Shown here piece after piece: positions 1 through 7,124 of a stretch of 7,848 bases of DNA. A program made the translations under genes and the position numbers. Every line of letters starts with the position of its first letter. The stretch's first letter is position 1. This DNA comes from Gammaproteobacteria bacterium (GTDB taxonomy: Bacteria > Pseudomonadota > Gammaproteobacteria > UBA6429). The notes beneath the pieces are model-generated. The model was not told where the DNA came from. It saw nothing but the letters and a program-made list of their open reading frames with translations, and did not search any database. Location of the stretch: positions 1-7,848 of the forward strand of contig QIKU01000220.1 in NCBI GenBank assembly GCA_003232015.1, written 5' to 3'.

Positions 1-364
1 TTTCGAGTAACAGGTCAAAGTCACCATCACCCGATAACAGTATGATGGTATCCACATCGGTTACTGCATCGAGAATGTCAATTGTAATACCAACGTCCCA
101 GTCACCTTTTGCCGAACCATCACTGCGTTGTATATAAGGCTTCAGTTTTACATTAAAGCCAATGTGTTTAAGTGCATCTTGAAACTTAATTTGCTGGTTG
201 TCACCACGGTGAATAGCATAAGCAGTTGCCTGAATTATTTCACCTTGTTCAGTAATTAACTGCCAGAATTTTCGGTAATTAAACTGGCGTTGATAGGCAT
301 CACGGGTGGTGTAATAAATATTCTGTACATCAGCAAAAATTGCTATTTTGTTTGTTTTATTCAA
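1..364 (-). CDS. NYN domain protein, LabA/DUF88 family (3' end missing)
   Basis: The first 121 codons of a minus-strand gene that continues past the left edge. The translation fits the LabA/DUF88 branch of the NYN (PIN-like nuclease) fold. An N-terminal beta strand holds IFADVQN (D12, N15). A central KGDWDVGITIDI segment gives D88 and D90, and LLSGDGDFDLLL gives D113 and D115. These are the clustered acidic residues expected of a metal-dependent RNase site. Family members are presumed cytoplasmic RNA-processing enzymes, but most have no proven substrate. No in-frame ATG lies near the N-terminus, so I chose the TTG at 364-362, which places the conserved strand about seven residues from the start. 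Only weak Shine-Dalgarno-like sequence precedes it. The family call is strong; the start codon is less sure. Confidence 0.85.
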   Translation of the reverse strand, partial: MNKTNKIAIFADVQNIYYTTRDAYQRQFNYRKFWQLITEQGEIIQATAYAIHRGDNQQIKFQDALKHIGFNVKLKPYIQRSDGSAKGDWDVGITIDILDAVTDVDTIILLSGDGDFDLLLE

Positions 365-383
365 AATAATCTCATTGTTTAAT

Positions 384-420
384 GCACTACACCGGCATAT
401 ATTGTAGAAGCCAGTAGTGC
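384..420. repeat. Inverted repeat in the leader of the NYN gene
   Basis: GCACTAC at 384-390 is matched by its complement GTAGTGC at 414-420, with 23 bases between. Inside the arms, GGC (394-396) and GCC (410-412) could extend the pairing. It lies about 20-56 bases upstream of the NYN start on the minus strand, so it could be an mRNA hairpin or an operator. A possible minus-strand -10 (TACAAT, complement of 401-406) falls in the loop. The arms are short, so chance is possible. Confidence 0.35.
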
Positions 421-447
421 CATAAATGCAGATAATATAACTTTAAA

Positions 448-461
448 TTGATTAAAATCAA
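448..461 (+). promoter_or_regulatory. FNR/ANR-type binding site upstream of the diguanylate cyclase
   Basis: TTGATTAAAATCAA matches the FNR/CRP-superfamily anaerobic consensus TTGAT-N4-ATCAA at all ten defined positions. It is centred at 454.5, about 110 bases before the start codon. A TATAAA at 481-486 would put transcription start near 493 and the box near -38, close to but slightly shorter than the usual -41.5 activator position. The region is AT-rich, which raises the chance of an accidental match, and the binding protein (FNR, ANR or DNR) cannot be told from the site. Confidence 0.6.
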
Positions 462-547
462 TTATAATTTATATTATGGGTATAAACAGGCTTGTTATCT
501 GGAAATAATTAGTTTTTAGCTCATACTGGTAAGAGTTGTTAACAATT

Positions 548-555
548 AGGGGTGA
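548..555 (+). promoter_or_regulatory. Ribosome binding site that decides the cyclase start
   Basis: AGGGGTGA lies 9-12 bases before the ATG at 565, a normal spacing. The upstream in-frame TTG at 556 directly abuts it, too close to be used, so the ATG is preferred. Confidence 0.65.
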
Positions 556-564
556 TTGTTATTT

Positions 565-1860
565 ATGGGTCTATCTCTGTTCCAAAAGCTCACCGAAAGT
601 GAGCTTGATAATTGTATTAATGAAATTGACCTGGTTGTTGAATTCCATATTAACTGGTTGTCAGAATTAAATCGTGCAATTATTTGCCATACGGTTACTG
701 AACGCAAGCAAATTCAAAACATACTAATAACGGATGAGTATTTCAACCGCTGGTATCACGGCGTTCAAGATAAAGAGTTAATTGAAATGCCAGCCTTTAA
801 AATGCTGGGCGCTATTCATGGGGAAATGTTAAAGCTGGCAAGTAGCTTGTTAGCTCATGCGGGTCGACAGGAGAATATTTGTGTAGATGAGTATGACCGT
901 TTTATATTATTAACGCATGAATTGCGCTCCCAGATTACCGAGCTAAAGAACAGGATTAAGGCTAACCTTCAGTTAGTCGCGAAACTTATGGGTAAGGTTT
1001 TTGAAAATGCCGAAGAAGGTGTGATGATTACCGATGCAGCTAGCTGCATTTTAAATGTAAATCAGGCCTTCGTAAACGTTACGCAATATACTAAAGAAGA
1101 AGTGCTGGGTAAGAAGCCGAGCATTTTACATTCAGGTAATCATGATAAAGGTTTTTATGAGCGCATGTGGGATGTGTTGCTGCGAGAAAAACGCTGGCAG
1201 GGTGAAGTATGGAACAGGCGCAAGAACAGTGAAGTTTATCCTGCATGGTTATCCATTACGGCAGTGCTTAACAATACTGGAGATACCAGTCACTATATTG
1301 GTATTTTTTCGGATGTGTCTGCAAAAAATGAGGGTGATGAACGTTTATATCATCTGGCTCATTATGACAGCCTGTGCAATTTGCCCAATCGTATGCTGTT
1401 TTATGATCGTTTACGACAGTCCGTATCACGCGCTAAACGTAATGACCAGAAAATTGCAGTAATGTTTATGGATCTTGATGGTTTTAAGCAGGTGAACGAT
1501 GAATATGGTCATGGTGTGGGGGATGAATTATTGCAGCAGGTCAGTAAGCGGGTAACTGCCGTATTGCGAGAGTCTGATACGCTGGCACGTATTGGTGGCG
1601 ATGAGTTCACCATTATTATTAATGATGTTGACAGAATTGAATCGATTGATGCTATTGCAATAAAAATTCTAGCAGTTATCCAGGAAGATTATTTTTTGCA
1701 TGAACTGGAATTTAATGTATCGGCCAGTCTAGGTATTAGTTTTTTCCCCGATAACAGTGAAGATATGAATACGCTGGTAAAACATGCAGACATTGCAATG
1801 TATAAGGCAAAAAAAGAAGGCAAAAACCGCTTTAAATATTATGACACGTCAATGCAGTAA
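565..1860 (+). CDS. Diguanylate cyclase with CZB-like, PAS and GGDEF domains
   Basis: A 431-residue enzyme predicted to make cyclic di-GMP from two GTP. I see no signal peptide or membrane segment, so it should be cytoplasmic. Residues 1-105 resemble the zinc-binding CZB domain of E. coli DgcZ: FHINWL (H28), FNRW (W63) and IHGEM (H85). A helical linker (about 106-140) leads to a PAS domain (about 141-252) with a GKKPSILHSG segment and a NRRKNSEVYPAW segment typical of PAS units before GGDEF domains. The GGDEF domain (about 262-428) is intact: FMDLDGFK with D303, the signature GGDEF at 344-348, and an RESD inhibitory site (335-338) five residues before it. It should therefore be active and feedback-inhibited by c-di-GMP. 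Two of four CZB metal ligands are replaced (C to E58, H to L89). There is no EAL or HD-GYP domain. The gene is monocistronic, with an FNR-type box upstream. Confidence 0.92.
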   Translation: MGLSLFQKLTESELDNCINEIDLVVEFHINWLSELNRAIICHTVTERKQIQNILITDEYFNRWYHGVQDKELIEMPAFKMLGAIHGEMLKLASSLLAHAGRQENICVDEYDRFILLTHELRSQITELKNRIKANLQLVAKLMGKVFENAEEGVMITDAASCILNVNQAFVNVTQYTKEEVLGKKPSILHSGNHDKGFYERMWDVLLREKRWQGEVWNRRKNSEVYPAWLSITAVLNNTGDTSHYIGIFSDVSAKNEGDERLYHLAHYDSLCNLPNRMLFYDRLRQSVSRAKRNDQKIAVMFMDLDGFKQVNDEYGHGVGDELLQQVSKRVTAVLRESDTLARIGGDEFTIIINDVDRIESIDAIAIKILAVIQEDYFLHELEFNVSASLGISFFPDNSEDMNTLVKHADIAMYKAKKEGKNRFKYYDTSMQ

Positions 1861-1869
1861 TCAGTACTG

Positions 1870-1888
1870 TGTTTTAGCCCCTAAAACA
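1870..1888. terminator. Hairpin between converging genes, possible weak terminator
   Basis: TGTTTTAG (1870-1877) and CTAAAACA (1881-1888) form a perfect 8-bp stem with a CCC loop. It sits in the gap after the cyclase stop and overlaps the stop codon of the opposing gene. Neither strand shows a clear U-tract after the stem and the stem is AT-rich, so terminator function is uncertain. Confidence 0.35.
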
Positions 1889-2879
1889 ACATATCAATAA
1901 ATTGCTTTCGGCTTTGCGCCCTTAGTTTTCGATTAACAATAAACCTGACATGTGTATCCAGGGGGGGGGCGCTTTGTTGGATAAGTTTAATTCCCCACAT
2001 TAGTTTTACATTGTTTGGTAAGAGGGAATAGCGTACATCCATAATTGTATCGGGGCTTGCCGGATCAATGGCAAGAAAGTCGTCTGAAAACCAGCGGAAA
2101 CGCTCAACATCGTTTGCTTGCAAGCTATTTGGCGTTAACCATGGAAGGTCACGTTTAATGTTCAGTTTTTGTATGGATGTGCCGGGAATAATTTTTGTAT
2201 CCCATAGAAGTTCTGTCGCATCGACATAATAGCGACCGTTGTATTCATAAATAAGTTTCCATACATGCCGATTGGCAAAACTGGGCTTAACGCGAATACG
2301 TTCAACCTGATGGCCGCGTTGTTCAGCAAGACTATAAAGAGCCGTTTCGGCTCGCTGCTTCTGGACAACTCCCAGGCCCAAAAAGACAATGGCATAGGCA
2401 AAAGCAATTTTTGCAATGAAGGGTTTCTTCTTAATGGCTGCAAATATAATTAAAATAAGAACAGGTAACGTGAATAAGGGGTCGACAATCGAAATAATGC
2501 TCCAGGCAACACGCTCATTGGACAAAGGCCAGAACAGTTGTGTGCCATACGAGGTGCAGGCGTCGAGTAAGCCATGTGTTGCAAACCCAGCGAATGAAAA
2601 TATATAAATTTGTTTAAAGCTGAGCTTGTTTTTTGCAAAGGGGTAAAACAGCAATGTGCAAAATAATGCACCAAAGGGAATAAAAAACAGGGAATGGGTA
2701 AACTGACGGTGAAATTCTAAAAATAATAAAGGATCGTCAGCCGAGCGAATAAACACATCAAGATCCGGCGCCATTCCCGCCAGTGCGCCAATGAACAGCG
2801 CAGTCCATTGCTTTGTTCTGTCTTTCGCAATGGATTGCGAGAGGCTGCCGCCTAAAACGGCTTGCGATAGAACGTCCAT
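1881..2879 (-). CDS. YdjM/DUF457-like membrane-bound metal-dependent hydrolase
   Basis: A 332-residue inner-membrane protein of the YdjM/YbcI (DUF457) family, annotated as metal-dependent hydrolases, though no reaction is firmly known to me. The family signature is clear: PDLD at 38-41, HRQFTHS at 57-63 (H57, H62) and HGLLD at 102-106 (H102, D106), followed by a GTQLFWPLS stretch. Hydrophobic segments at about 26-44, 64-82, 90-106, 128-147 and 154-171 would place these residues near the membrane. The C-terminal 150 residues look soluble and beta-rich, without a motif I recognise. The ATG lies 9 bases after the rhlE stop and has no Shine-Dalgarno sequence, so translation is probably coupled to rhlE. 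A run of nine G (nine C on the coding strand) at 1961-1969 encodes part of SAPPL, about 27 residues before the end. Family call firm; function open. Confidence 0.85.
   Translation of the reverse strand: MDVLSQAVLGGSLSQSIAKDRTKQWTALFIGALAGMAPDLDVFIRSADDPLLFLEFHRQFTHSLFFIPFGALFCTLLFYPFAKNKLSFKQIYIFSFAGFATHGLLDACTSYGTQLFWPLSNERVAWSIISIVDPLFTLPVLILIIFAAIKKKPFIAKIAFAYAIVFLGLGVVQKQRAETALYSLAEQRGHQVERIRVKPSFANRHVWKLIYEYNGRYYVDATELLWDTKIIPGTSIQKLNIKRDLPWLTPNSLQANDVERFRWFSDDFLAIDPASPDTIMDVRYSLLPNNVKLMWGIKLIQQSAPPLDTHVRFIVNRKLRAQSRKQFIDMLF
1961..1969. repeat. Nine-base G:C homopolymer inside the ydjM-like gene
   Basis: Nine consecutive G on the plus strand (C on the coding strand) in an otherwise AT-rich region. 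It encodes A-P-P. Gain or loss of one base would change or cut short the last 27 or so residues, after all the conserved metal-site motifs. Such tracts can slip in replication and are also prone to sequencing error. Confidence 0.9.
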
Positions 2880-2888
2880 TTTTATTAA

Positions 2889-4226
2889 CTACGTTGTAGC
2901 GCGGCTTTTGTTATTCGAACGTCGCTTACCATTGGCAGAACGCTGATCTTGCGATGTGGCTCTTTTAGTACCGGCGCGTTTATTTCTACTGGCCGGGCGT
3001 TGACTAGATCGATTACCTGAGCGCCCGCCACTTTTTTGTTGTTGCCTGCCGCCACGGCCTTTGTTAATAGGCTCGGCTTTAATGGACGGGTCTGGCTTGT
3101 AGCCGTCGATTTCAACTTTAGATATGTCCTGTTTTATCAAGCGTTCAATATCTTTGAGTAGTTTTAGCTCGTCAACGCAAACAAGTGACATGGCTTCGCC
3201 CTCGTTACCGGCACGTCCGGTACGGCCAATACGGTGTACATAGTCTTCAGCCACGTTGGGTAATTCAAAGTTAACCACATGCGGGAGTTGATTAATATCC
3301 AGGCCACGTGCGGCAATATCGGTTGCAACCAGTACACGGATCTTGCCGGATTTAAAATCGGCCAGTGCTCTTGTGCGTGCGCCCTGGCTTTTATTACCAT
3401 GAATAGCAGCAGCCGTGATACCGTCATTGCTTAATTGCTCGGCAAGACGATTGGCTCCGTGTTTGGTGCGGTTAAATACCAGTATCTGTTCCCAGTTGTT
3501 TGAACCGATTAAAAATGAAAGTAACTCACGTTTACGGTTTTTGTCAACATGGTGGACAACCTGGGTTACACGTTCTGCGGTAGTATTTCGTTGTGCAACC
3601 TCAATGAGTGCCGGTGAATGCAGCAGGGTATTAGCGAGTTTTTTAATGTCACTCGAGAAGGTCGCTGAGAATAATAAGGTTTGTTTTTCTTTTGGCAGTA
3701 AGGCCAGCACTTTACGAATATCATGAATAAAACCCATGTCGAGCATGCGATCAGCTTCATCCAGCACCAAAATATCAACCTTTGACAAATTGGCTGAATT
3801 TTGACTGATGTGATCTAACAAACGCCCCGGTGTGGCCACTAGAATATCCACGCCTTTAATCAGTTTCATTTTCTGCGGGTTAATACTAACGCCACCAAAA
3901 ACCACGGTTGACTTTAGTGGCAAGTGCCGACCATAGGTTTGTACACTTTCATGGACTTGTGCTGCCAGCTCGCGGGTGGGCGTTAATATGAGTGCACGAA
4001 TAGGGCGGCGGCCTTTGCCTGGTTTATTGGTTGCCATTAAGCGTTCGAGTAATGGCAGTGTAAAGCCAGCCGTTTTACCTGTACCAGTTTGTGCACCACC
4101 CATTAAATCGCGACCTTCCATAATAATGGGAATGGCCTGTTTTTGGATAGGGGTGGGTTCGCTGTAGCCTTTTTCGGAAACAGCACGGAGTAATTCGGCT
4201 CTTAAGCCGAGGGATTCAAATGACAT
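2889..4226 (-). CDS. rhlE: ATP-dependent DEAD-box RNA helicase, RhlE type
   Basis: A 445-residue DEAD-box helicase that uses ATP to unwind short RNA duplexes; RhlE proteins act in ribosome maturation, RNA turnover and cold adaptation. All core motifs are present: Q motif with F3 and Q28, AQTGTGKT (45-52), PTREL (83-87), TPGR (132-135), DEAD (156-159), SAT (187-189), [11 protein letters not shown] (301-311) and HRIGRTGR (331-338). The last 60 or so residues (from about 385) are low-complexity and rich in Arg, Lys, Gly, Ser and Gln, a typical disordered RNA-binding tail. I start at the ATG at 4226, giving the RhlE-like N-terminus MSFESLGL with GGAG 10 bases upstream. The in-frame ATG 14 codons earlier lacks this support and lies in the leader. 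It heads a two-gene unit with the ydjM-like gene. RhlE is preferred over SrmB, RhlB or DeaD from the N-terminus and overall length. Confidence 0.93.
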   Translation of the reverse strand: MSFESLGLRAELLRAVSEKGYSEPTPIQKQAIPIIMEGRDLMGGAQTGTGKTAGFTLPLLERLMATNKPGKGRRPIRALILTPTRELAAQVHESVQTYGRHLPLKSTVVFGGVSINPQKMKLIKGVDILVATPGRLLDHISQNSANLSKVDILVLDEADRMLDMGFIHDIRKVLALLPKEKQTLLFSATFSSDIKKLANTLLHSPALIEVAQRNTTAERVTQVVHHVDKNRKRELLSFLIGSNNWEQILVFNRTKHGANRLAEQLSNDGITAAAIHGNKSQGARTRALADFKSGKIRVLVATDIAARGLDINQLPHVVNFELPNVAEDYVHRIGRTGRAGNEGEAMSLVCVDELKLLKDIERLIKQDISKVEIDGYKPDPSIKAEPINKGRGGRQQQKSGGRSGNRSSQRPASRNKRAGTKRATSQDQRSANGKRRSNNKSRATT

Positions 4227-4376
4227 GTAAGATGTTCTCCAGAACAAGTGTGGGATCAGCCTATCCAACGTGTGCCCAAGGCACCTACAAGGAACGGTCC
4301 AGGCGGAAACAATGTATGTATTTCGAGGTAATTACCGCGATAACGGGGTGCAGACCGGAGTGCACCTGATTTTTGA
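4227..4376 (-). promoter_or_regulatory. Long structured leader of rhlE
   Basis: If transcription starts near 4376, the rhlE mRNA has a leader of about 150 bases. It holds three self-complementary elements: GGTGCA/TGCACC (4347-4352 with 4361-4366, 8-base loop), the perfect palindrome GGTAATTACC (4327-4336), and GTGCC/GGCAC (4272-4276 with 4280-4284, 3-base loop). GGAG near 4239-4236 is the ribosome binding site. Long structured leaders are common in cold-induced genes and DEAD-box helicase genes, so post-transcriptional control is plausible. I do not recognise a named RNA family. Confidence 0.45.
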
Positions 4377-4382
4377 ACTGCA

Positions 4383-4388
4383 ATTATA
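4383..4388 (-). promoter_or_regulatory. Extended -10 promoter of rhlE
   Basis: On the minus strand the sequence reads TGTTATAAT, a TGn extended -10 joined to a perfect TATAAT (complement of 4383-4388). The -35 region (4406-4411) is poor, as is usual for extended -10 promoters. Start of transcription would be near 4376. Confidence 0.5.
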
Positions 4389-4400
4389 ACACAAAGCAGG

Positions 4401-4428
4401 CTGTTATATCGCTACTCTTAATTATAAT
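4401..4428 (+). promoter_or_regulatory. Likely promoter of the rhodanese-recQ pair
   Basis: A perfect TATAAT at 4423-4428 with a weak -35 (CTGTTA, 4401-4406) at 16-base spacing. Start of transcription would be near 4435, about 70 bases before the rhodanese ATG. The -35 region overlaps that of the divergent rhlE promoter, so the two could compete or share a regulator. Confidence 0.45.
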
Positions 4429-4505
4429 GTGAATTAAATTTCAGGGACACTCGAAATACTTCGATAAAAGCAGTAAGCTCTGTTTATTTATAAAGGAGCA
4501 AAACA

Positions 4506-4925
4506 ATGGCAACGGTGGAGACACTCACTCCTGAAAAAGCGTATGAACTGCAGCAGGCGCCGGGTTCCTTATTAATTGATGTACGTTCACACATGGAATT
4601 TTTATTTATTGGTCACCCCGTTGGCGCGCTGCATATTCCCTGGATAGATGAACCTGACTGGGACATTAATCCACATTTTGTTCGTGACATTCGGCAGTTG
4701 ATTTTAGGTGGTGTGTCTACTATCGAAGACAATAATGATGTCCCCATTATCTTAATTTGCCGCAGTGGCAAACGCTCACACGAAGCGGGCACATTACTCA
4801 TCAACGAAGGCTTAAAGCAGGTATACAATGTGGCCGATGGCTTTGAAGGTGAACTGGACGACCACCACCATCGTAGCAGCCATGCTGGCTGGCGGTTTGA
4901 TGGCTTGCCCTGGGAACAGTGTTAA
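4506..4925 (+). CDS. Single-domain rhodanese-like sulfurtransferase
   Basis: A 139-residue protein with one rhodanese domain, which carries sulfane sulfur as a cysteine persulfide and passes it to an acceptor; predicted cytoplasmic, with no signal peptide. Landmarks are LLIDVRSHMEF at 22-32, GALHIPW at 40-46 and the active loop CRSGKRS at 85-91 with C85 as catalytic cysteine. The loop has the six-residue size of sulfur-handling rhodaneses rather than the longer loop of Cdc25-type phosphatases. The C-terminus (GFEGELDD, then GWRFDGLPW) matches a common subgroup of small bacterial rhodaneses. AAAGGAG lies 7 bases before the ATG. recQ starts 11 bases after its stop, so they probably share an mRNA. 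The physiological sulfur acceptor is unknown; the nearby TusE-like protein is only a candidate. Confidence 0.9.
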   Translation: MATVETLTPEKAYELQQAPGSLLIDVRSHMEFLFIGHPVGALHIPWIDEPDWDINPHFVRDIRQLILGGVSTIEDNNDVPIILICRSGKRSHEAGTLLINEGLKQVYNVADGFEGELDDHHHRSSHAGWRFDGLPWEQC

Positions 4926-4936
4926 AATGTTAAAAC

Positions 4937-7060
4937 ATGGACGATAAAGCTCTTACAATATTAAATAGCGTTTTTGGTTATTCTGAATTCCGCTACCATC
5001 AGCAAGAAATTATCAGGCAAGTTATTAATGGTAGCGATGCGGTTGTGTTGATGCCTACGGGTGGGGGTAAATCCTTATGTTACCAAATCCCTGCAATGGC
5101 ACGCGATGGTGTAGGCATTGTTGTTTCCCCATTGATTGCGCTGATGCAAGATCAAGTGGTGGCTTTGAAGCAACTCGGTGTGCGTGCCGAGTTCCTGAAT
5201 TCAACGCTTGCTGCTGCAAGTGCGAATGATATTGAACAGCAACTGCTGCGTGGTGATCTGGATTTACTTTACGTTGCCCCTGAGCGCTTAATGACCGAGC
5301 GCTTTTTAAATTTACTCGACCGCGCACCATTAGCAATATTTGCCATTGATGAAGCCCATTGCGTGTCACAGTGGGGGCATGACTTTCGGCCGGAATACAT
5401 CCAGCTTTCTGTTTTGCATCAACGCTTCCCCGACATTCCGCGCATTGCGTTAACCGCCACGGCTGACGAACCGACACGGCGTGAAATTATTCAGCGTTTA
5501 AGTTTAGATAAAGCCACTTTATTCGTTTCCAGTTTTGACCGGCCTAATATTTGTTACCGCATTTCACAGGGGCAGGGCAACGCACGTGATCAGTTGTATC
5601 GTTTTATTATAAACGAACATGAAAAGGATGCCGGTATTGTTTATTGCCTGTCACGCAAAAAAGTAGAACAAACAGCACAGTGGTTAAGTGCAAAAGGTTT
5701 AACCGCCTTGCCTTACCATGCAGGTTTAGCGATAGGTGTGCGGCAAACCAACCAGCAGCGTTTCTTAAGCGAAGAAAGCGTTATTATTGTTGCCACTATT
5801 GCCTTTGGTATGGGCATTGATAAGCCCGATGTTCGATTCGTGGCACATTTAAACTTACCAAAAAGTATTGAAGCCTATTACCAGGAAACAGGCCGGGCTG
5901 GGCGTGACGGCCAACCGGCCAATGCATGGATGATGTACGGCTTGCAGGATGTCATTACGTTAAAGAAAATGATGGAAACATCCAATGCAGACGAAGCGCA
6001 TAAGCGTGTTGAACACCACAAACTACAGTCTATGTTAGGTTTTAGTGAACTCACCACTTGCCGCAGACAGGCACTGTTAAAATATTTTTCCGATAACTTA
6101 GATAAGCCCTGTGGCAATTGCGATACCTGCATTACCCCTGTTGAAACGTGGGACGCAACTGAGGTGGCACAAAAAGCCTTGTCTTGCGTGTATAAAACTA
6201 ACCAGCGTTTTGGGGTTAATTATTTGATTGATGTTTTAACGGGTAAAGATCATGCACGTATTAAACAGTTTAGTCATGACAAACTCAGTGTCTATGGAAT
6301 TGGTAAAGAGATAGAAGTAAAACAATGGCGTAGTATCTTCCGCCAATTAATTGCGCGAGATTTACTGGCCGTGGATATGGAAGGCTTTGGCAACCTGCTG
6401 TTAACCGAACAGTGCCGTCCCGTTTTACGCGGCGAACAAACATTAATGTTACGCAAAGAAACCAAACAGGAAAAAGCACAGCAACGTGGCCGCAAAGTAA
6501 AAAATAATATTAAAGAGGTAGACAATGCTTTATGGGAAGCATTGCGAGCCTGTCGAAAAACATTGGCCGATGAAAAAGGGGTGCCACCCTATGTTATATT
6601 CCACGATGCCGCCTTAATGGAAATGGTTGAACGGCAACCGCAAACCCAGCAACAATTTTCAAAGATTACAGGTGTAGGAGAGAAAAAACTTAAAGCCTAT
6701 GCTGAAGATTTTTTAGCGGTAATCAAACAACATAGTCTATGCACTGCTTCTATATCAACGGATACTGTCGATGAAACTTTGCAACTATTGCGTAGCGGTA
6801 TTAAGGCCGAAGAAATAGCTTTGCAACGCAATCTAAAACCCACAACCATATATAATCATTTAGCTCAGTCGATTGAGTCAGGACATGTTGAGTTGCAGCA
6901 GGTTGTTGAGTTAAGTGAAACAGAACTTAAAACAATACAAAATGCATTAGCAACGTTTAGTGATGAAAGCCAAAAATTAAAACCCGTGTATGACGCGCTT
7001 GACGGTAGTTTCGATTATCATTTGCTACGCTGCGTTCAGGCTTCGCTTGCAGTTGAATAA
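4937..7060 (+). CDS. recQ: ATP-dependent DNA helicase RecQ
   Basis: A 707-residue 3'-5' DNA helicase of the RecF recombination pathway and stalled-fork repair. Helicase motifs are complete: TGGGKS (41-46), DEAHC (138-142) followed by the RecQ aromatic loop with [16 protein letters not shown] (171-176), FDRPN (200-204), and [12 protein letters not shown] with [10 protein letters not shown] (about 289-325). The RQC zinc site has C375, C392, C395 and C398, followed by a winged helix (about 405-500). An HRDC domain spans about 530-603. Residues 610-705 form an extra C-terminal helix-turn-helix-like domain ([12 protein letters not shown], then PTTIYNHL), as in longer RecQ proteins; E. coli RecQ is about 100 residues shorter and lacks it. 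The start codon has no Shine-Dalgarno sequence, which suggests coupling to the rhodanese gene just upstream. A strong terminator follows 16 bases after the stop. Confidence 0.97.
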   Translation: MDDKALTILNSVFGYSEFRYHQQEIIRQVINGSDAVVLMPTGGGKSLCYQIPAMARDGVGIVVSPLIALMQDQVVALKQLGVRAEFLNSTLAAASANDIEQQLLRGDLDLLYVAPERLMTERFLNLLDRAPLAIFAIDEAHCVSQWGHDFRPEYIQLSVLHQRFPDIPRIALTATADEPTRREIIQRLSLDKATLFVSSFDRPNICYRISQGQGNARDQLYRFIINEHEKDAGIVYCLSRKKVEQTAQWLSAKGLTALPYHAGLAIGVRQTNQQRFLSEESVIIVATIAFGMGIDKPDVRFVAHLNLPKSIEAYYQETGRAGRDGQPANAWMMYGLQDVITLKKMMETSNADEAHKRVEHHKLQSMLGFSELTTCRRQALLKYFSDNLDKPCGNCDTCITPVETWDATEVAQKALSCVYKTNQRFGVNYLIDVLTGKDHARIKQFSHDKLSVYGIGKEIEVKQWRSIFRQLIARDLLAVDMEGFGNLLLTEQCRPVLRGEQTLMLRKETKQEKAQQRGRKVKNNIKEVDNALWEALRACRKTLADEKGVPPYVIFHDAALMEMVERQPQTQQQFSKITGVGEKKLKAYAEDFLAVIKQHSLCTASISTDTVDETLQLLRSGIKAEEIALQRNLKPTTIYNHLAQSIESGHVELQQVVELSETELKTIQNALATFSDESQKLKPVYDALDGSFDYHLLRCVQASLAVE

Positions 7061-7076
7061 ATAAATACTGACAGAA

Positions 7077-7102
7077 AAAAAAGGTTCTTGTGAACCTTTT
7101 TT
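7077..7102. terminator. Bidirectional intrinsic terminator between recQ and the tusE-like gene
   Basis: AAAAAAGGTTC (7077-7087) pairs perfectly with GAACCTTTTTT (7092-7102) around a TTGT loop. The A-tract and T-tract give a U-run on either transcript, so it can end recQ on the plus strand and the converging tusE-like gene, whose stop lies 22 bases away, on the minus strand. Confidence 0.85.
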
Positions 7103-7124
7103 ATATTTCAATATAGATTAAATC

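Larger units (their letters stand above)
365..564. other. Divergent intergenic region between the NYN gene and the diguanylate cyclase
   Basis: A 200-base AT-rich spacer with no credible coding frame. It holds the inverted repeat at 384-420, the FNR-type box at 448-461, candidate plus-strand -10 sequences (TATTAT 472-477, TATAAA 481-486) and the ribosome binding site of the cyclase gene at 548-555. Both flanking genes are transcribed away from it, so it should carry both promoters. Confidence 0.7.

Noticed and set aside
556..564. TTG at 556 as start of the diguanylate cyclase
   Set aside because: It directly abuts the AGGGGTGA ribosome binding site; the ATG at 565 has normal spacing.
3415..3726. 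103-codon plus-strand frame inside rhlE
   Set aside because: Antisense to conserved DEAD-box helicase sequence, with no ribosome binding site or family features.
4227..4268. Upstream ATG adding 14 residues to RhlE
   Set aside because: The extra residues are not RhlE-like and include the good Shine-Dalgarno sequence of the downstream ATG at 4226.
4347..4375. Hairpin 4347-4366 with following T-run as a plus-strand terminator
   Set aside because: No plus-strand gene ends upstream; the element fits better as part of the rhlE leader.
4858..4884. Histidine cluster (DDHHH) in the rhodanese as a metal site
   Set aside because: The same C-terminal region in this rhodanese subgroup is commonly polar and His-containing; no further ligands are evident.
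5055..5477. 140-codon open frame on the minus strand inside recQ
   Set aside because: It lies opposite the intact helicase motifs of RecQ and its translation has no recognisable domain; an antisense shadow.
2889..7060. rhlE and recQ as parts of an anti-phage defence island
   Set aside because: Both are full-length housekeeping-type helicases, with no nuclease, protease, toxin or mobility gene beside them.
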